Below, one piece after another: positions 1-8,500 of a stretch of 64,000 nucleotides of DNA. Each line of letters opens with the position of its first letter. Within the stretch, counting starts at the first letter, position 1. Where the stretch lies: NCBI GenBank assembly GCA_016710965.1, contig JADJTW010000005.1, positions 124,001 through 188,000 of the forward strand, read 5' to 3'. Under the pieces are notes generated by a model, which worked only from the letters and a program-made list of their open reading frames with translations, did not search any database and was not told the DNA's origin. Source of the DNA: Flavobacteriales bacterium (lineage in GTDB: Bacteria > Bacteroidota > Bacteroidia > Flavobacteriales_F > PHOS-HE28). The position numbers were made by a program, and so were the translations under genes.

Positions 1-59
1 GTCTCACGGTACTCATCTTGATCTGCGCCTTGGCCCAAGGCGAGCGGGGGAACGGCGAG

Positions 60-67
60 CGAAGATA
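60..67 (-). promoter_or_regulatory. Putative -7 box of a gene leaving the window
   Basis: The minus strand reads TATCTTCG, a match to the TAnnTTYG box seen before many genes here. The first ATG downstream on that strand is at base 16, so a minus-strand gene probably begins there and runs off the left edge. Only about five codons are visible and no product can be named. Otherwise bases 1-90 hold only the spacer after the Usp gene. Confidence 0.3.
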
Positions 68-90
68 GGGGGAAGCGACCGCCCTGAGCG

Positions 91-882
91 TCAGGCGCAC
101 AGCACGGGGATATGAGCCTCGTTGGCCAGGATGCGCTCCTTCTCGGCATCTGCTATGTACCGATACTCTTCGCTCGCGTGCGCCATGATCGCAATGGCGC
201 CCGCGCCGATCACCTTGGCATAGGCAATAGTGGGTCCCGAGAAGCCTACGCTGAAGCCGCTCTGGGGCACATTGGCTTCCACACATCGGATGCCTTCTTG
301 ATCGAGCCGCTCCAGCATGGTCAGTTTGTTCCTCAGTAGTTCGTCGGATGGCTGTTCGCCCGGCCGCATCAGTTGGTACACGTGTACTTCGGATGCGTAC
401 CCGCGTGCCAATTCGCAAACCGCATCCAACAACCTGCCGATGGTCGCGTGGCTGGCCACTGGAAGCACTATGCGAGCCAGGCCCACATCGACTTGGCTGG
501 CCTCCTGTACCACGAATGAAGGCGTGTTCGCACGGCGTACGAGCTTGAGGATATCGGCGCCGAAGAGCGACTGGCGCAGGCCGTGAGGCCCATGCGTGCC
601 TACGACCATCAACCCGTGGCCGCTGGCACTTTCGGTGGCGATGTCTTCCATGAAGTCGCCTTCCGTGAGGAGAATGCGCACGCGGTCGTTGCCTCCGGCC
701 TTCTCGATCTGCTGCGCCATGGTCTCGCGCACCATCCCACGTCGTTCGTCATCGCGTTCGGCCTTGGCCAGCACATGCAGCAGGGTCACCCGGGCACCCA
801 GCCGATCACCGAGGGCCAATGCATGCACCAAAGCAGTCTCGGAGGCAGGCGTGAGGTCCGTGGTGCAAAGCAGGTCTTTCAT
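91..882 (-). CDS. Universal stress protein, tandem Usp domains
   Basis: 263 residues from the internal ATG at 882. Two UspA folds lie in tandem. The first opens with KDLLCTTDLTPASE and carries VVGTHG..GLRQSLFG, which resembles the ATP-binding loop G-2x-G-9x-G(S/T) but has Asp after the last glycine, so nucleotide binding is uncertain. The second half (from about residue 140, ARIVLPVASHATIGR) is more degenerate. Such proteins are cytoplasmic stress and energy-state proteins. The longer reading frame starting at 915 would begin before or at the likely transcription start (box TATCTTGG at 912-919), so the internal ATG is preferred. Monocistronic, divergent from the next gene. Confidence 0.85.
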   Translation of the reverse strand: MKDLLCTTDLTPASETALVHALALGDRLGARVTLLHVLAKAERDDERRGMVRETMAQQIEKAGGNDRVRILLTEGDFMEDIATESASGHGLMVVGTHGPHGLRQSLFGADILKLVRRANTPSFVVQEASQVDVGLARIVLPVASHATIGRLLDAVCELARGYASEVHVYQLMRPGEQPSDELLRNKLTMLERLDQEGIRCVEANVPQSGFSVGFSGPTIAYAKVIGAGAIAIMAHASEEYRYIADAEKERILANEAHIPVLCA

Positions 883-1027
883 CGGCTGGGAATTGCTTGA
901 TCCAGAGCGCGCCAAGATACCGTTGTCGAAGCCCTACGCACCATCATCGAAGCGGATGGCCTCGGAAGCAATCCAAACCTTGCGCACAGCCTTCGAGAAT
1001 GGGCGGTCGGACACTCCTGCTATCGGC

Positions 1028-1035
1028 TACTTTCG
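1028..1035 (+). promoter_or_regulatory. -7 box (TACTTTCG)
   Basis: TACTTTCG followed by GGCC lies 13 bases before the ATG at 1049, giving a predicted leader of about 11 bases. It matches the TAnnTTYG-GGCC pattern repeated through the window. Confidence 0.5.
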
Positions 1036-1048
1036 GCCGCCTTTCAAC

Positions 1049-3433
1049 ATGAACATGCGACGCTCCCTCCCCCTCGTTCTCGCTTTCTCGGCCTTTGCCG
1101 CCAACGCACAGATCAACATCACGCAAGTAGGGCATCTGGACTACCAGGCCTTGCGCAACAGCAACCTCAGCAATCTGTGGGGCTACACCGATGAGACCGG
1201 GATCGAGTACGCGCTGGTGGGCGTGAATGGTGGTGGTGGCAGTGGCACCGGCGGTATTTCAGTAGTGAGCCTGGAGGATCCTGCGAACCCGCAGGAGGTG
1301 TTCTTCTTCGCTGGCCCGAACTCCATCTGGCGCGAGGTGAAGACGTGGAACGACCATGTGTACGTGACGACCGAAGCCGGCAGCGGAGGCATCACCATCG
1401 TTGACCTGAGCCCGTTGCCGCAGAGCACAGCACTTAACGCCATCGTGTGGGATGCGCCCGACTGGAACACGGCGCATTCGCTCTTCATCGATGAGAACGG
1501 CCGACTGTACGTGCATGGCACCGACCGCGATAACGGCGGCGTCATCATGTACGACCTCACGCAGGACCCCATGGCCCCGGTGGAAGTGGGCGCCTTCGAT
1601 CAGTGGTATTGCCACGACAGCTTCGCGCGGGGCGATACGCTCTACGCTGCGCACATCTACGACGGCTTCTTCTCCATCGTGGATGTGAGCGCGCCGGCCA
1701 GTCCTGTTCTCTTGGGCACGCGCAGTACCCCGGACAACTTCACGCACAACACCTGGTTGGATGCCAGCGGGCAGTACCTCTTCACCACGGACGAACGTCC
1801 GGGCTCCTACATCGCCGCTTACGATGTGAGCGATCCCACGGACATCGTAGAAGTGGACCGCCTGCGCAGCGATGAGGTGAACGACGCCATCATCCATAAC
1901 ACCTATTGGAAGGACAATAAGCTCTACCACAGCTACTACACGCGCGGGATCGCCATCTACGATGCGACCAACCCGCAGAACATGGTCGAAGTCGGCGCAT
2001 TCGACACATCGCCATTCTCGGGCAGCGGCTTCAACGGAGCATGGGGCGTGTATCCGTTCTTCGACTCGGGCCTCATCATCGTCAGCGACATCGAACAGGG
2101 GCTCTTCATCCTGCAGCCCCAGCTACAGCTGCCATGTTGGCTCGAGGGCGCCATCACCAACGCGCAAACAAGCGGCCCCGTGAACAATGCCACGCTCGCG
2201 ATCGTGGGCACCACCGCTCAAGACGTAACAGGGCTCGATGGTCTCTATGCCACAGGTTACTATGCAGGCGGCACGTACACGGTGCAAGTGGGCGCGCCCG
2301 GCTACGCGAGCACCACGGTGAACAATGTCGTGCTCGCGAATGGCCAGGTCACCCAGTTGAATGTGCAGTTGCAGCCATTGGTGGCCTTCAATTTCCAGGG
2401 CATGGTGGTGACGCAGCTTTCCGGAGCCCCCGTGGCGAATGCAGTGGTTGAACTGCATAGCCCCACATACGACCACAGCGTGACCACGAACGCCAGTGGG
2501 AATTTCCAGGTCACGGGCATGTTCGCGGACGACTATGAGATCACCGCCGGCCGTTGGGGTTGGCGAACCGTATGCATGCCGGCGCTCGGTCTTGCTCCAG
2601 GCGGCAGCCCGCTCACCATTGAATTGCCGCAGGGCTACTACGACGACTTCGCGTTGAACCTGGGCTGGACTACGCAGGACAATGCTGACAGCGGTGAGTG
2701 GGAGCGAGGTGTGCCCCAAGGGACGACCAATGGCAATACGCCCAGCAACCCCGGCGCCGATGTTACGGGCGACTGCGGTACCCAAGCCTACGTTACCGGC
2801 AACGGTGGAGGTGCGGCAGGCACGGATGATATCGATAATGGCGACGTAACGCTCCTCTCGCCGGTGTTCGACGCCAGCGGCCTGCTCGACCCTCGTGTAC
2901 GATACAAGCGTTGGTTCTACAACGGCGGCGGCACGGGCACGCCCAATGACACTTATGTGATCGAGCTCAGCAATGGTATCACCACCGTCACCGTGGAGAA
3001 CATCAATTTCAGCACGCCTGGCAGCAGCAGCTGGCAGCAAGCTGACATCGATATCGCATCGTTCCTGACGCCAACAGCGAGCATGCGGCTGATCCTAACC
3101 GCCACCGACAATGCTCCCGGGCATCTGGTGGAAGCGGGCCTTGACGAATTCGAGCTGGTCTTCACCGACAACAGCGCGGTGGAAGAGAACGCGCTGTCCT
3201 CGTTGGTGATCTGGCCCAACCCCAGCAACGGGTCCTTCAACGTGGATCTGGGCACGGTGCGCAGCGCTCGCGTGGAAGTGCTCGATGCCACGGGCCGCAT
3301 CATCGCATCAGGCTTCCACCAAGGCGGTGGACTGATGCGCTTCGATGTACAGGCTGAGACCGGGTCCTATCTCTTGCGCATCACCGATGGTGAAGGGCGC
3401 TCGTCGACGAGCCGCTTGATGATGGTGCGTTAG
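1049..3433 (+). CDS. Choice-of-anchor B family protein with T9SS sorting domain
   Basis: 794 residues. Signal peptide MNMRRSLPLVLAFSAFAANA, then a beta-propeller-like region with repeated 'x-VVDVSxPxxPxLLG' blades (IVDVSAPASPVLLG, AYDVSDPTDIVEV, IYDATNPQNMVEVG) typical of LVIVD/choice-of-anchor B proteins. Two carboxypeptidase-regulatory-like beta-sandwich repeats follow (about residues 365-530), then a MAM/jelly-roll-like domain (about 550-700) and a C-terminal type A T9SS domain (LVIWPNPSNGSFNVDLG to the end). Probably exported by T9SS and surface-attached or released. The 151 codons upstream in the same frame are antisense to the Usp gene and were excluded. Its TAG stop overlaps the stop of the convergent TPR gene. 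Confidence 0.85.
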   Translation: MNMRRSLPLVLAFSAFAANAQINITQVGHLDYQALRNSNLSNLWGYTDETGIEYALVGVNGGGGSGTGGISVVSLEDPANPQEVFFFAGPNSIWREVKTWNDHVYVTTEAGSGGITIVDLSPLPQSTALNAIVWDAPDWNTAHSLFIDENGRLYVHGTDRDNGGVIMYDLTQDPMAPVEVGAFDQWYCHDSFARGDTLYAAHIYDGFFSIVDVSAPASPVLLGTRSTPDNFTHNTWLDASGQYLFTTDERPGSYIAAYDVSDPTDIVEVDRLRSDEVNDAIIHNTYWKDNKLYHSYYTRGIAIYDATNPQNMVEVGAFDTSPFSGSGFNGAWGVYPFFDSGLIIVSDIEQGLFILQPQLQLPCWLEGAITNAQTSGPVNNATLAIVGTTAQDVTGLDGLYATGYYAGGTYTVQVGAPGYASTTVNNVVLANGQVTQLNVQLQPLVAFNFQGMVVTQLSGAPVANAVVELHSPTYDHSVTTNASGNFQVTGMFADDYEITAGRWGWRTVCMPALGLAPGGSPLTIELPQGYYDDFALNLGWTTQDNADSGEWERGVPQGTTNGNTPSNPGADVTGDCGTQAYVTGNGGGAAGTDDIDNGDVTLLSPVFDASGLLDPRVRYKRWFYNGGGTGTPNDTYVIELSNGITTVTVENINFSTPGSSSWQQADIDIASFLTPTASMRLILTATDNAPGHLVEAGLDEFELVFTDNSAVEENALSSLVIWPNPSNGSFNVDLGTVRSARVEVLDATGRIIASGFHQGGGLMRFDVQAETGSYLLRITDGEGRSSTSRLMMVR

Positions 3434-4389
3434 CGCTGCGGCAGTCCCGCGCAGTTGTCCCGGATCAGCTCGTCCACCCCGGGCACATCACCAAGCGCTT
3501 TGGAAAGCCCCAGGTCCTCGCATGCTTTCACGCGGTCGCCGCGGCGTAAGCGCAGCATGGCGCGTGTCCGCAATGCATAAGGGTTGCTGGGGAAATTGCG
3601 GATGCTGCGCTCGACATCGGCCCAGGCCTCATCGTTCTTGTTGCGCATCATGTTCACGTACGCACGATTGCTCAAGGCCACGGGCTCGTCCTTGTCGTAC
3701 TCCAAGGCACGTTCGATCATGGGCATTGCTTCGTCGTACCGCTCCAGCATCAAGAGCTCGAAGCCTCTATTGGTCCAATGCCCTATGTCGTTCGGCTCCA
3801 ACTCGCACAGGCGCTCCAATATGGCCAGCGCGTCAGCATGTCGGTCCTGCGCATCGTAAAGACGGGCTTGCATGCGCATAGGGATGGGATCCTCCACGCC
3901 CAGTTGCCTTCCGGCCTCGAAATCGGCGAGCGCGGGTCCGGGATTGCCATCGTCTGCAAGTGCCTCGCCACGGATCAGGTGGGCCTTGGCCTTGAGGCGG
4001 TCAGTGGTGGCGAAATGGATCGCCCGGCCGGCATGGAAGACCGTGCGATCGCTGTCGTTGGCCCGTAACGAATAGAGGGCACGCTGGTAGTGCGCTTCAG
4101 CTGAAGTGCTGTCGATCTGGAGCGCCTTGTCAACGTCCAATGCGAAACGGTCCATGCGCTCCAGGGTATACCACGCGCGAGCCCGGCCCAGGTAGGTCTT
4201 CACCGAAGGTTCCTTCTTGATGGCTTGTTCGAAGACATCCAGTGCGCGCTGCGGTTTGCCTGCGTCCATGAGCGAGTCGGCTCGCACGAGCAGCAGTTGC
4301 GCACTCTGGGCGTTCGCATCCGATACCAGGCTGAGGCCGATCAGCAGTGATGCAGAGAGGAAGAGCTTCTGAAAGCGGAGGGAGGGCAT
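3430..4389 (-). CDS. Secreted tetratricopeptide repeat protein
   Basis: 319 residues from the ATG at 4389, with signal peptide MPSLRFQKLFLSASLLIG ending near DANAQ. The mature part is almost entirely TPR helices (LLLVRADSLMDAGKPQRALDVFEQAIKKEP; NRGFELLMLERYDEAMPMIERALEYD; NRAYVNMMRNKNDEAWADVERSIR), about eight repeats. It probably acts as a periplasmic protein-interaction scaffold; no enzyme domain is visible. A -7 box (TACCTTTG, 4400-4407) gives a leader of only about 7 bases and rules out the longer start at 4539. Convergent with the preceding gene, with interlocked stop codons. Confidence 0.8.
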   Translation of the reverse strand: MPSLRFQKLFLSASLLIGLSLVSDANAQSAQLLLVRADSLMDAGKPQRALDVFEQAIKKEPSVKTYLGRARAWYTLERMDRFALDVDKALQIDSTSAEAHYQRALYSLRANDSDRTVFHAGRAIHFATTDRLKAKAHLIRGEALADDGNPGPALADFEAGRQLGVEDPIPMRMQARLYDAQDRHADALAILERLCELEPNDIGHWTNRGFELLMLERYDEAMPMIERALEYDKDEPVALSNRAYVNMMRNKNDEAWADVERSIRNFPSNPYALRTRAMLRLRRGDRVKACEDLGLSKALGDVPGVDELIRDNCAGLPQR

Positions 4390-4399
4390 AAGGAGCGGC

Positions 4400-4407
4400 C
4401 AAAGGTA
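4400..4407 (-). promoter_or_regulatory. -7 box (TACCTTTG) of TPR gene
   Basis: The minus strand reads TACCTTTG followed by GGCC, 10 bases before the ATG at 4389. The predicted leader is about 7 bases. Confidence 0.5.
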
Positions 4408-4439
4408 ACCGGTTGACCGCGTGGCGAACAGCGTGCCGT

Positions 4440-5462
4440 TCACCAACGCGCCACCGGCATGGTATCCAGTGGCGCATGCTGCCCGGCGAGATGCATGAAA
4501 TGCCCAGCCATCGCGATCATGGCTGCATTGTCCGTGCAATAGGCCAGAGGCGGCACGAAGAGTTCCCAGCCTTCGCGCTGCGCCAGCGCTGCGGCCTGCG
4601 TGCGCAGCGCATTATTGGCGCTTACACCGCCGCTGATGCCGATGCGTGGTATGCCATGCGCGCGACCGGCCTTCTGCACCTTGCGAAGCAGCACGTCGAC
4701 GATGTGCTGCTGCAAGGAGGCGCAGAGGTGAGCTTGTTCGCGCGCTACGAAATCGGCTTCGGCAGCCACGCCCTTGCGGACGATATGCGCGAAGGCCGTT
4801 TTGATCCCGCTGAAGCTCATGTCCAATCCTTGCACAGCGGGTACCGGCAAGACGAAGCGTTCGGGATCGCCGCCGGTCGCCACACGATCCACCTCGGGGC
4901 CACCGGGGTAGGGCAACCCCAGCACCTTCGCGCCCTTGTCGAAGGCTTCGCCGGCAGCATCGTCGAGGGTGGTACCGATGATCTCCATGCGCAAAGCACC
5001 GCGCACCAGGATCAACTGGGTATGGCCGCCGCTTACCGTGAGGTTGATAAAAGGGAATGCAGGAACGGCACGCGGAACGATGTCCTGAATGAAGTGCGCG
5101 AGCACGTGCGCCTTGAGGTGGTCCACAGCGATGAGCGGCTTGCCCAACGCCTGCGCCATGGAGCGCGCGAAGCACGTGCCCACGAGGAGGGCGCCGACGA
5201 GACCCGGTCCTTGGGTGAAAGCGATGGCGTCGAGCTGCTCTTTGCGCACGCCCGCTTGCCGAAGTGCATCGTCCACGACGGGCACGATATGCTCTTGGTG
5301 GGCGCGGCTGGCCAGTTCGGGAACCACCCCGCCCCAAGCCCGATGCACTTCCTGACCGGCGATGCGGTTGCTGCGCACCACGCCGTCCACCATGACAGCG
5401 GCGGCAGTCTCATCGCAGGAGCTCTCGATGCCGAGCAGGGTGATGGAAGGACCGGATGGCAT
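4440..5462 (-). CDS. tsaD: tRNA N6-adenosine threonylcarbamoyltransferase
   Basis: 340 residues, the normal length for TsaD (Kae1/YgjD). It transfers the threonylcarbamoyl group from TC-AMP to A37 of ANN-decoding tRNAs, working with TsaB and TsaE. Visible signatures: GIESSCDET (11-19), the metal-binding HxxxH as H116-LKA-H120, NLTVSGGHTQLI, and a C-terminal GGVSANNALR segment. All key residues appear intact. It is divergent from the TamB-like gene, a neighbour pair I recall from other Bacteroidota. A minus-strand -7 box at 5514-5521 predicts a leader of about 50 bases. Confidence 0.97.
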   Translation of the reverse strand: MPSGPSITLLGIESSCDETAAAVMVDGVVRSNRIAGQEVHRAWGGVVPELASRAHQEHIVPVVDDALRQAGVRKEQLDAIAFTQGPGLVGALLVGTCFARSMAQALGKPLIAVDHLKAHVLAHFIQDIVPRAVPAFPFINLTVSGGHTQLILVRGALRMEIIGTTLDDAAGEAFDKGAKVLGLPYPGGPEVDRVATGGDPERFVLPVPAVQGLDMSFSGIKTAFAHIVRKGVAAEADFVAREQAHLCASLQQHIVDVLLRKVQKAGRAHGIPRIGISGGVSANNALRTQAAALAQREGWELFVPPLAYCTDNAAMIAMAGHFMHLAGQHAPLDTMPVARW

Positions 5463-5475
5463 GGAAGGGCCGGGC

Positions 5476-5483
5476 TACTTTTG
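5476..5483 (+). promoter_or_regulatory. -7 box (TACTTTTG) of TamB-like gene
   Basis: TACTTTTG followed by GGCC. The predicted transcription start near 5486 lies upstream of the GTG at 5533 and excludes the longer start codons of the frame. It overlaps the leader of the divergent tsaD transcript. Confidence 0.55.
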
Positions 5484-5513
5484 GCCGTTCGGCCCGGAGA
5501 TCGCTGGGAGCGG

Positions 5514-5521
5514 CAAAACTA
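5514..5521 (-). promoter_or_regulatory. -7 box (TAGTTTTG) of tsaD
   Basis: The minus strand reads TAGTTTTG followed by GCCGC, about 52 bases upstream of the tsaD ATG. It lies downstream of the opposing box for the TamB-like gene, so the two predicted transcripts overlap at their 5' ends. Confidence 0.45.
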
Positions 5522-5532
5522 CACGAGCGCAG

Positions 5533-8500
5533 GTGGCATCACCCCTTTCAAGATGGCTCAAGCGCATTGCGCGCTGGACAGGCATCACGGTGTTCACCGT
5601 GCTGCTTCTGGCCATCCTGATCGCCGGCCTGCTCGCCATCCCTTCCGTGCAAACCCGCGTGGCGTCATACGTTGCCGATTGGGCATCGGAACGCACGGGC
5701 GCCGATATCCGCATAGGGGCCGTGAGCATCGCCCTCGATGGCTCGGTACGCCTGGGAGGTGTTTTCGTGGGCGACCTCCGCGGCGACACGCTATTCGCGA
5801 TACCCGAACTCGATGTGAAGGGTGTTCGCTTCTCCACTGAGCGGCGGCTCTTGCAACTCTCGGCCTTGGAACTGCATGGCGTGCGCTTCAACCTGCGCAC
5901 GGCCAAGGACGACGCCCACAGCAACCTCACCAACCTGCTGGCGAAGCTCACCACCGGCGATACCAGCGCGACTGGCGACGACTGGACCGTTCGCTGCACG
6001 CGCTTCCTCATCGATGGCTTCCACTTCTCCTTCCATGACGAGCGTGCGGAGCAACGGCCCTTCGGTGTGGATTTCAAGCACATCGACATCCCGGATGCGC
6101 ACCTCCACGGCACCATGCTGAGCGTGGTCGGCGATTCGATCCATGCCGCCATCCAGCGGATCTCGTTGAGCGAGCGAAGCGGCCTGCGCGTTGATCGACT
6201 GAAGGGCCTGACCACCGTCAGCGGTCACGGCGTTATGGTGGGAGGGATGTACCTGCGCACGCCACGCTCTCGCGTGACCGGCGACCTCGTCATGGCCAGC
6301 GACGATTGGGACGCCTTCAACGAATTCACGCAACAGGTGCGCTTGAAGCTCGACCTGGACAGTTCGTTGATGGACATGGCCGATATCTCATGGTTCGCTC
6401 CGGAACTGCAAGGGATCGAGCTGCCCTTGCGGATCAGCGGCAAGGTGCATGGCACCATCGCCGAATTGAAGGGAAAGGGGCTCGCCATCGGTTTCGGCGA
6501 ACGGTCGTTGTTCAGAGGGAGCGCCGAACTCAGCGGCCTGCCGTACATCAACGAGACCTTCATGCTCCTCGATATCGTCGAGCTGCGCACCACCAATGAC
6601 GACTTGCACCATCTGCCCATACCCCCGTTCACTAGCGGTGAAATGCTGCAATTGCCCGAGGAGATGGAACTGCTCGGCAGCATGAGCTACGCCGGCCGAT
6701 TCACTGGCTTCCTCCGCGCATTCACGGCACAAGGCCGTGCCAGTTGCGCGCTCGGTGATATGCGCACCAACATCAGCTACACGCGCGATACCATCACCGA
6801 TCATATCATGCTCAGCGGCCGTGCGGCCACGGAATCCTTCCAACTGGGCCGGTTGCTCGGGACGCGAACCATCGGTGCCATGGCCGCCGATGTGCGGCTC
6901 AACGCCAATGGCCGCACGTTGAGGACCATGAAGATCGATCTCGATGGGGTCTTTCCTCTCTTCACCCTTAACAACGAGGCGCTCACGGGCATCACCGCGA
7001 CCGGGCACATCGAACGCAATCTCTTCAACGGCGAGCTGCATGCGCGCAACGACAAGCTCTGGCTGGATTTCAAAGGCCTCGCCGATATGCGCAAGCGATG
7101 GCCCGAGGTGGATTTCTTCGCGAAGGTCCAGCATGCCGACTTGCGCGAACTGGGCTTCACGCGCAAGCCCGGATACAATACTGTGAGCTTGGATGTTGCG
7201 GCCCGCGGAAGGCTCTCGCCGGACAGCCTACGGGGTAGCTTGCAGGTCAGCGACATCTCCTACTGCGACGAAGATGGCGAGCACGACCTGGGTGACATTC
7301 TCCTTGAGAGCGACAGACTGAACGGGGAGAACGTGCTGCGCCTCGATGCCTCGTTCGCTCAGGCCGAGGTGGTGGGCACCTTCCTGCCCACACGCCTGCC
7401 CGAAGCATTGGCGCATGTAGTGTACAGCGTGTTCCCCTCGCTCACGGACGAGGTCGTCTACACGCATGAAGAGCAGCGCTTCAGCTTCCAGGTGGTGGCG
7501 AAGGAGACGGAGGAGATCCTCAGCCTCTTCATACCCGGGCTCGTGATCGATAGTGGTGCTTCGGTCAGCGGCAGCTTCAGCACGCGCACCTTCGACTTCG
7601 ACCTCACCGGCGATCTGCCGCATGCGCACTACGGTGCGTGGGCCATCGACAGTGTCAAGCTCATCGCCGACAAGACGCTGGACCTGCTCGCCTTCAGCGC
7701 GCGGAGCACCCGGCAGCATGTGAGCGACAGCCTATGGTTCGGCGGCACGGCCATCACCGGCAAAGCGTACCAGGACGAACTGGAGCTTGAACTCGGCTGG
7801 GACGAGAGCAACAGCGGAACCAACGGTGACCTGGAACTCACCGGTGAGGTGCGTGGGATGCGGAGCCTGACGCTCGATCTCCTTCCTTCCCAGCTCTATT
7901 TCGGCCGTGGCGCGTGGAGCAATTCGCGGGTTGCCCGTTTTACCATCGATAGCTCCACGGTAGTCGTCGATTCATTGGTGTTGACCAACGGTGCCCAACG
8001 CATCGTGCTGGATGGCGCGGTCTCCCGTGACCCGCTCCAGGGGCTGTCCTTCGAGCTTGCCGATGTGGATCTGTTGAATCTGGCACCGCTCCTCGATGGG
8101 CCGGTGCTCACCGGGACCATTGGAGGAGACGGTCGTTTGTACGACGTGTATGGCGCACCCTATATCGTCAGCTTCCTCTGTGCCGATACCGTGAAGGTGT
8201 CGGACAAGCCCGTGGGTGATATCCGATTCGCCGCCACCTGGCTCGAAGGGCAGAGCGCGCTCGATCTGAACGGAACGCTCACGCGCGGGCCCATCAAAGC
8301 GCTCGATTTCACCGGACGATTGGGCGTGGCCAAAGGCAGTGCGTTGGACATGATGCTGCTCCTGGACCGTTTCGACATGGCTTTGGTGAATCCGTACCTC
8401 CCCGACGGGATCAGTGACATCAGAGGCTTCGTTACCGGGAAGATCAAGCTCTACGGCACACTGACAGAGCCCGAAATCAAGGGCAAAGTAGACCTCACCG

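Noticed and set aside
4413..5840. 475-codon plus-strand frame over tsaD
   Set aside because: Antisense to an unambiguous tsaD gene and running into the TamB-like gene in another frame.
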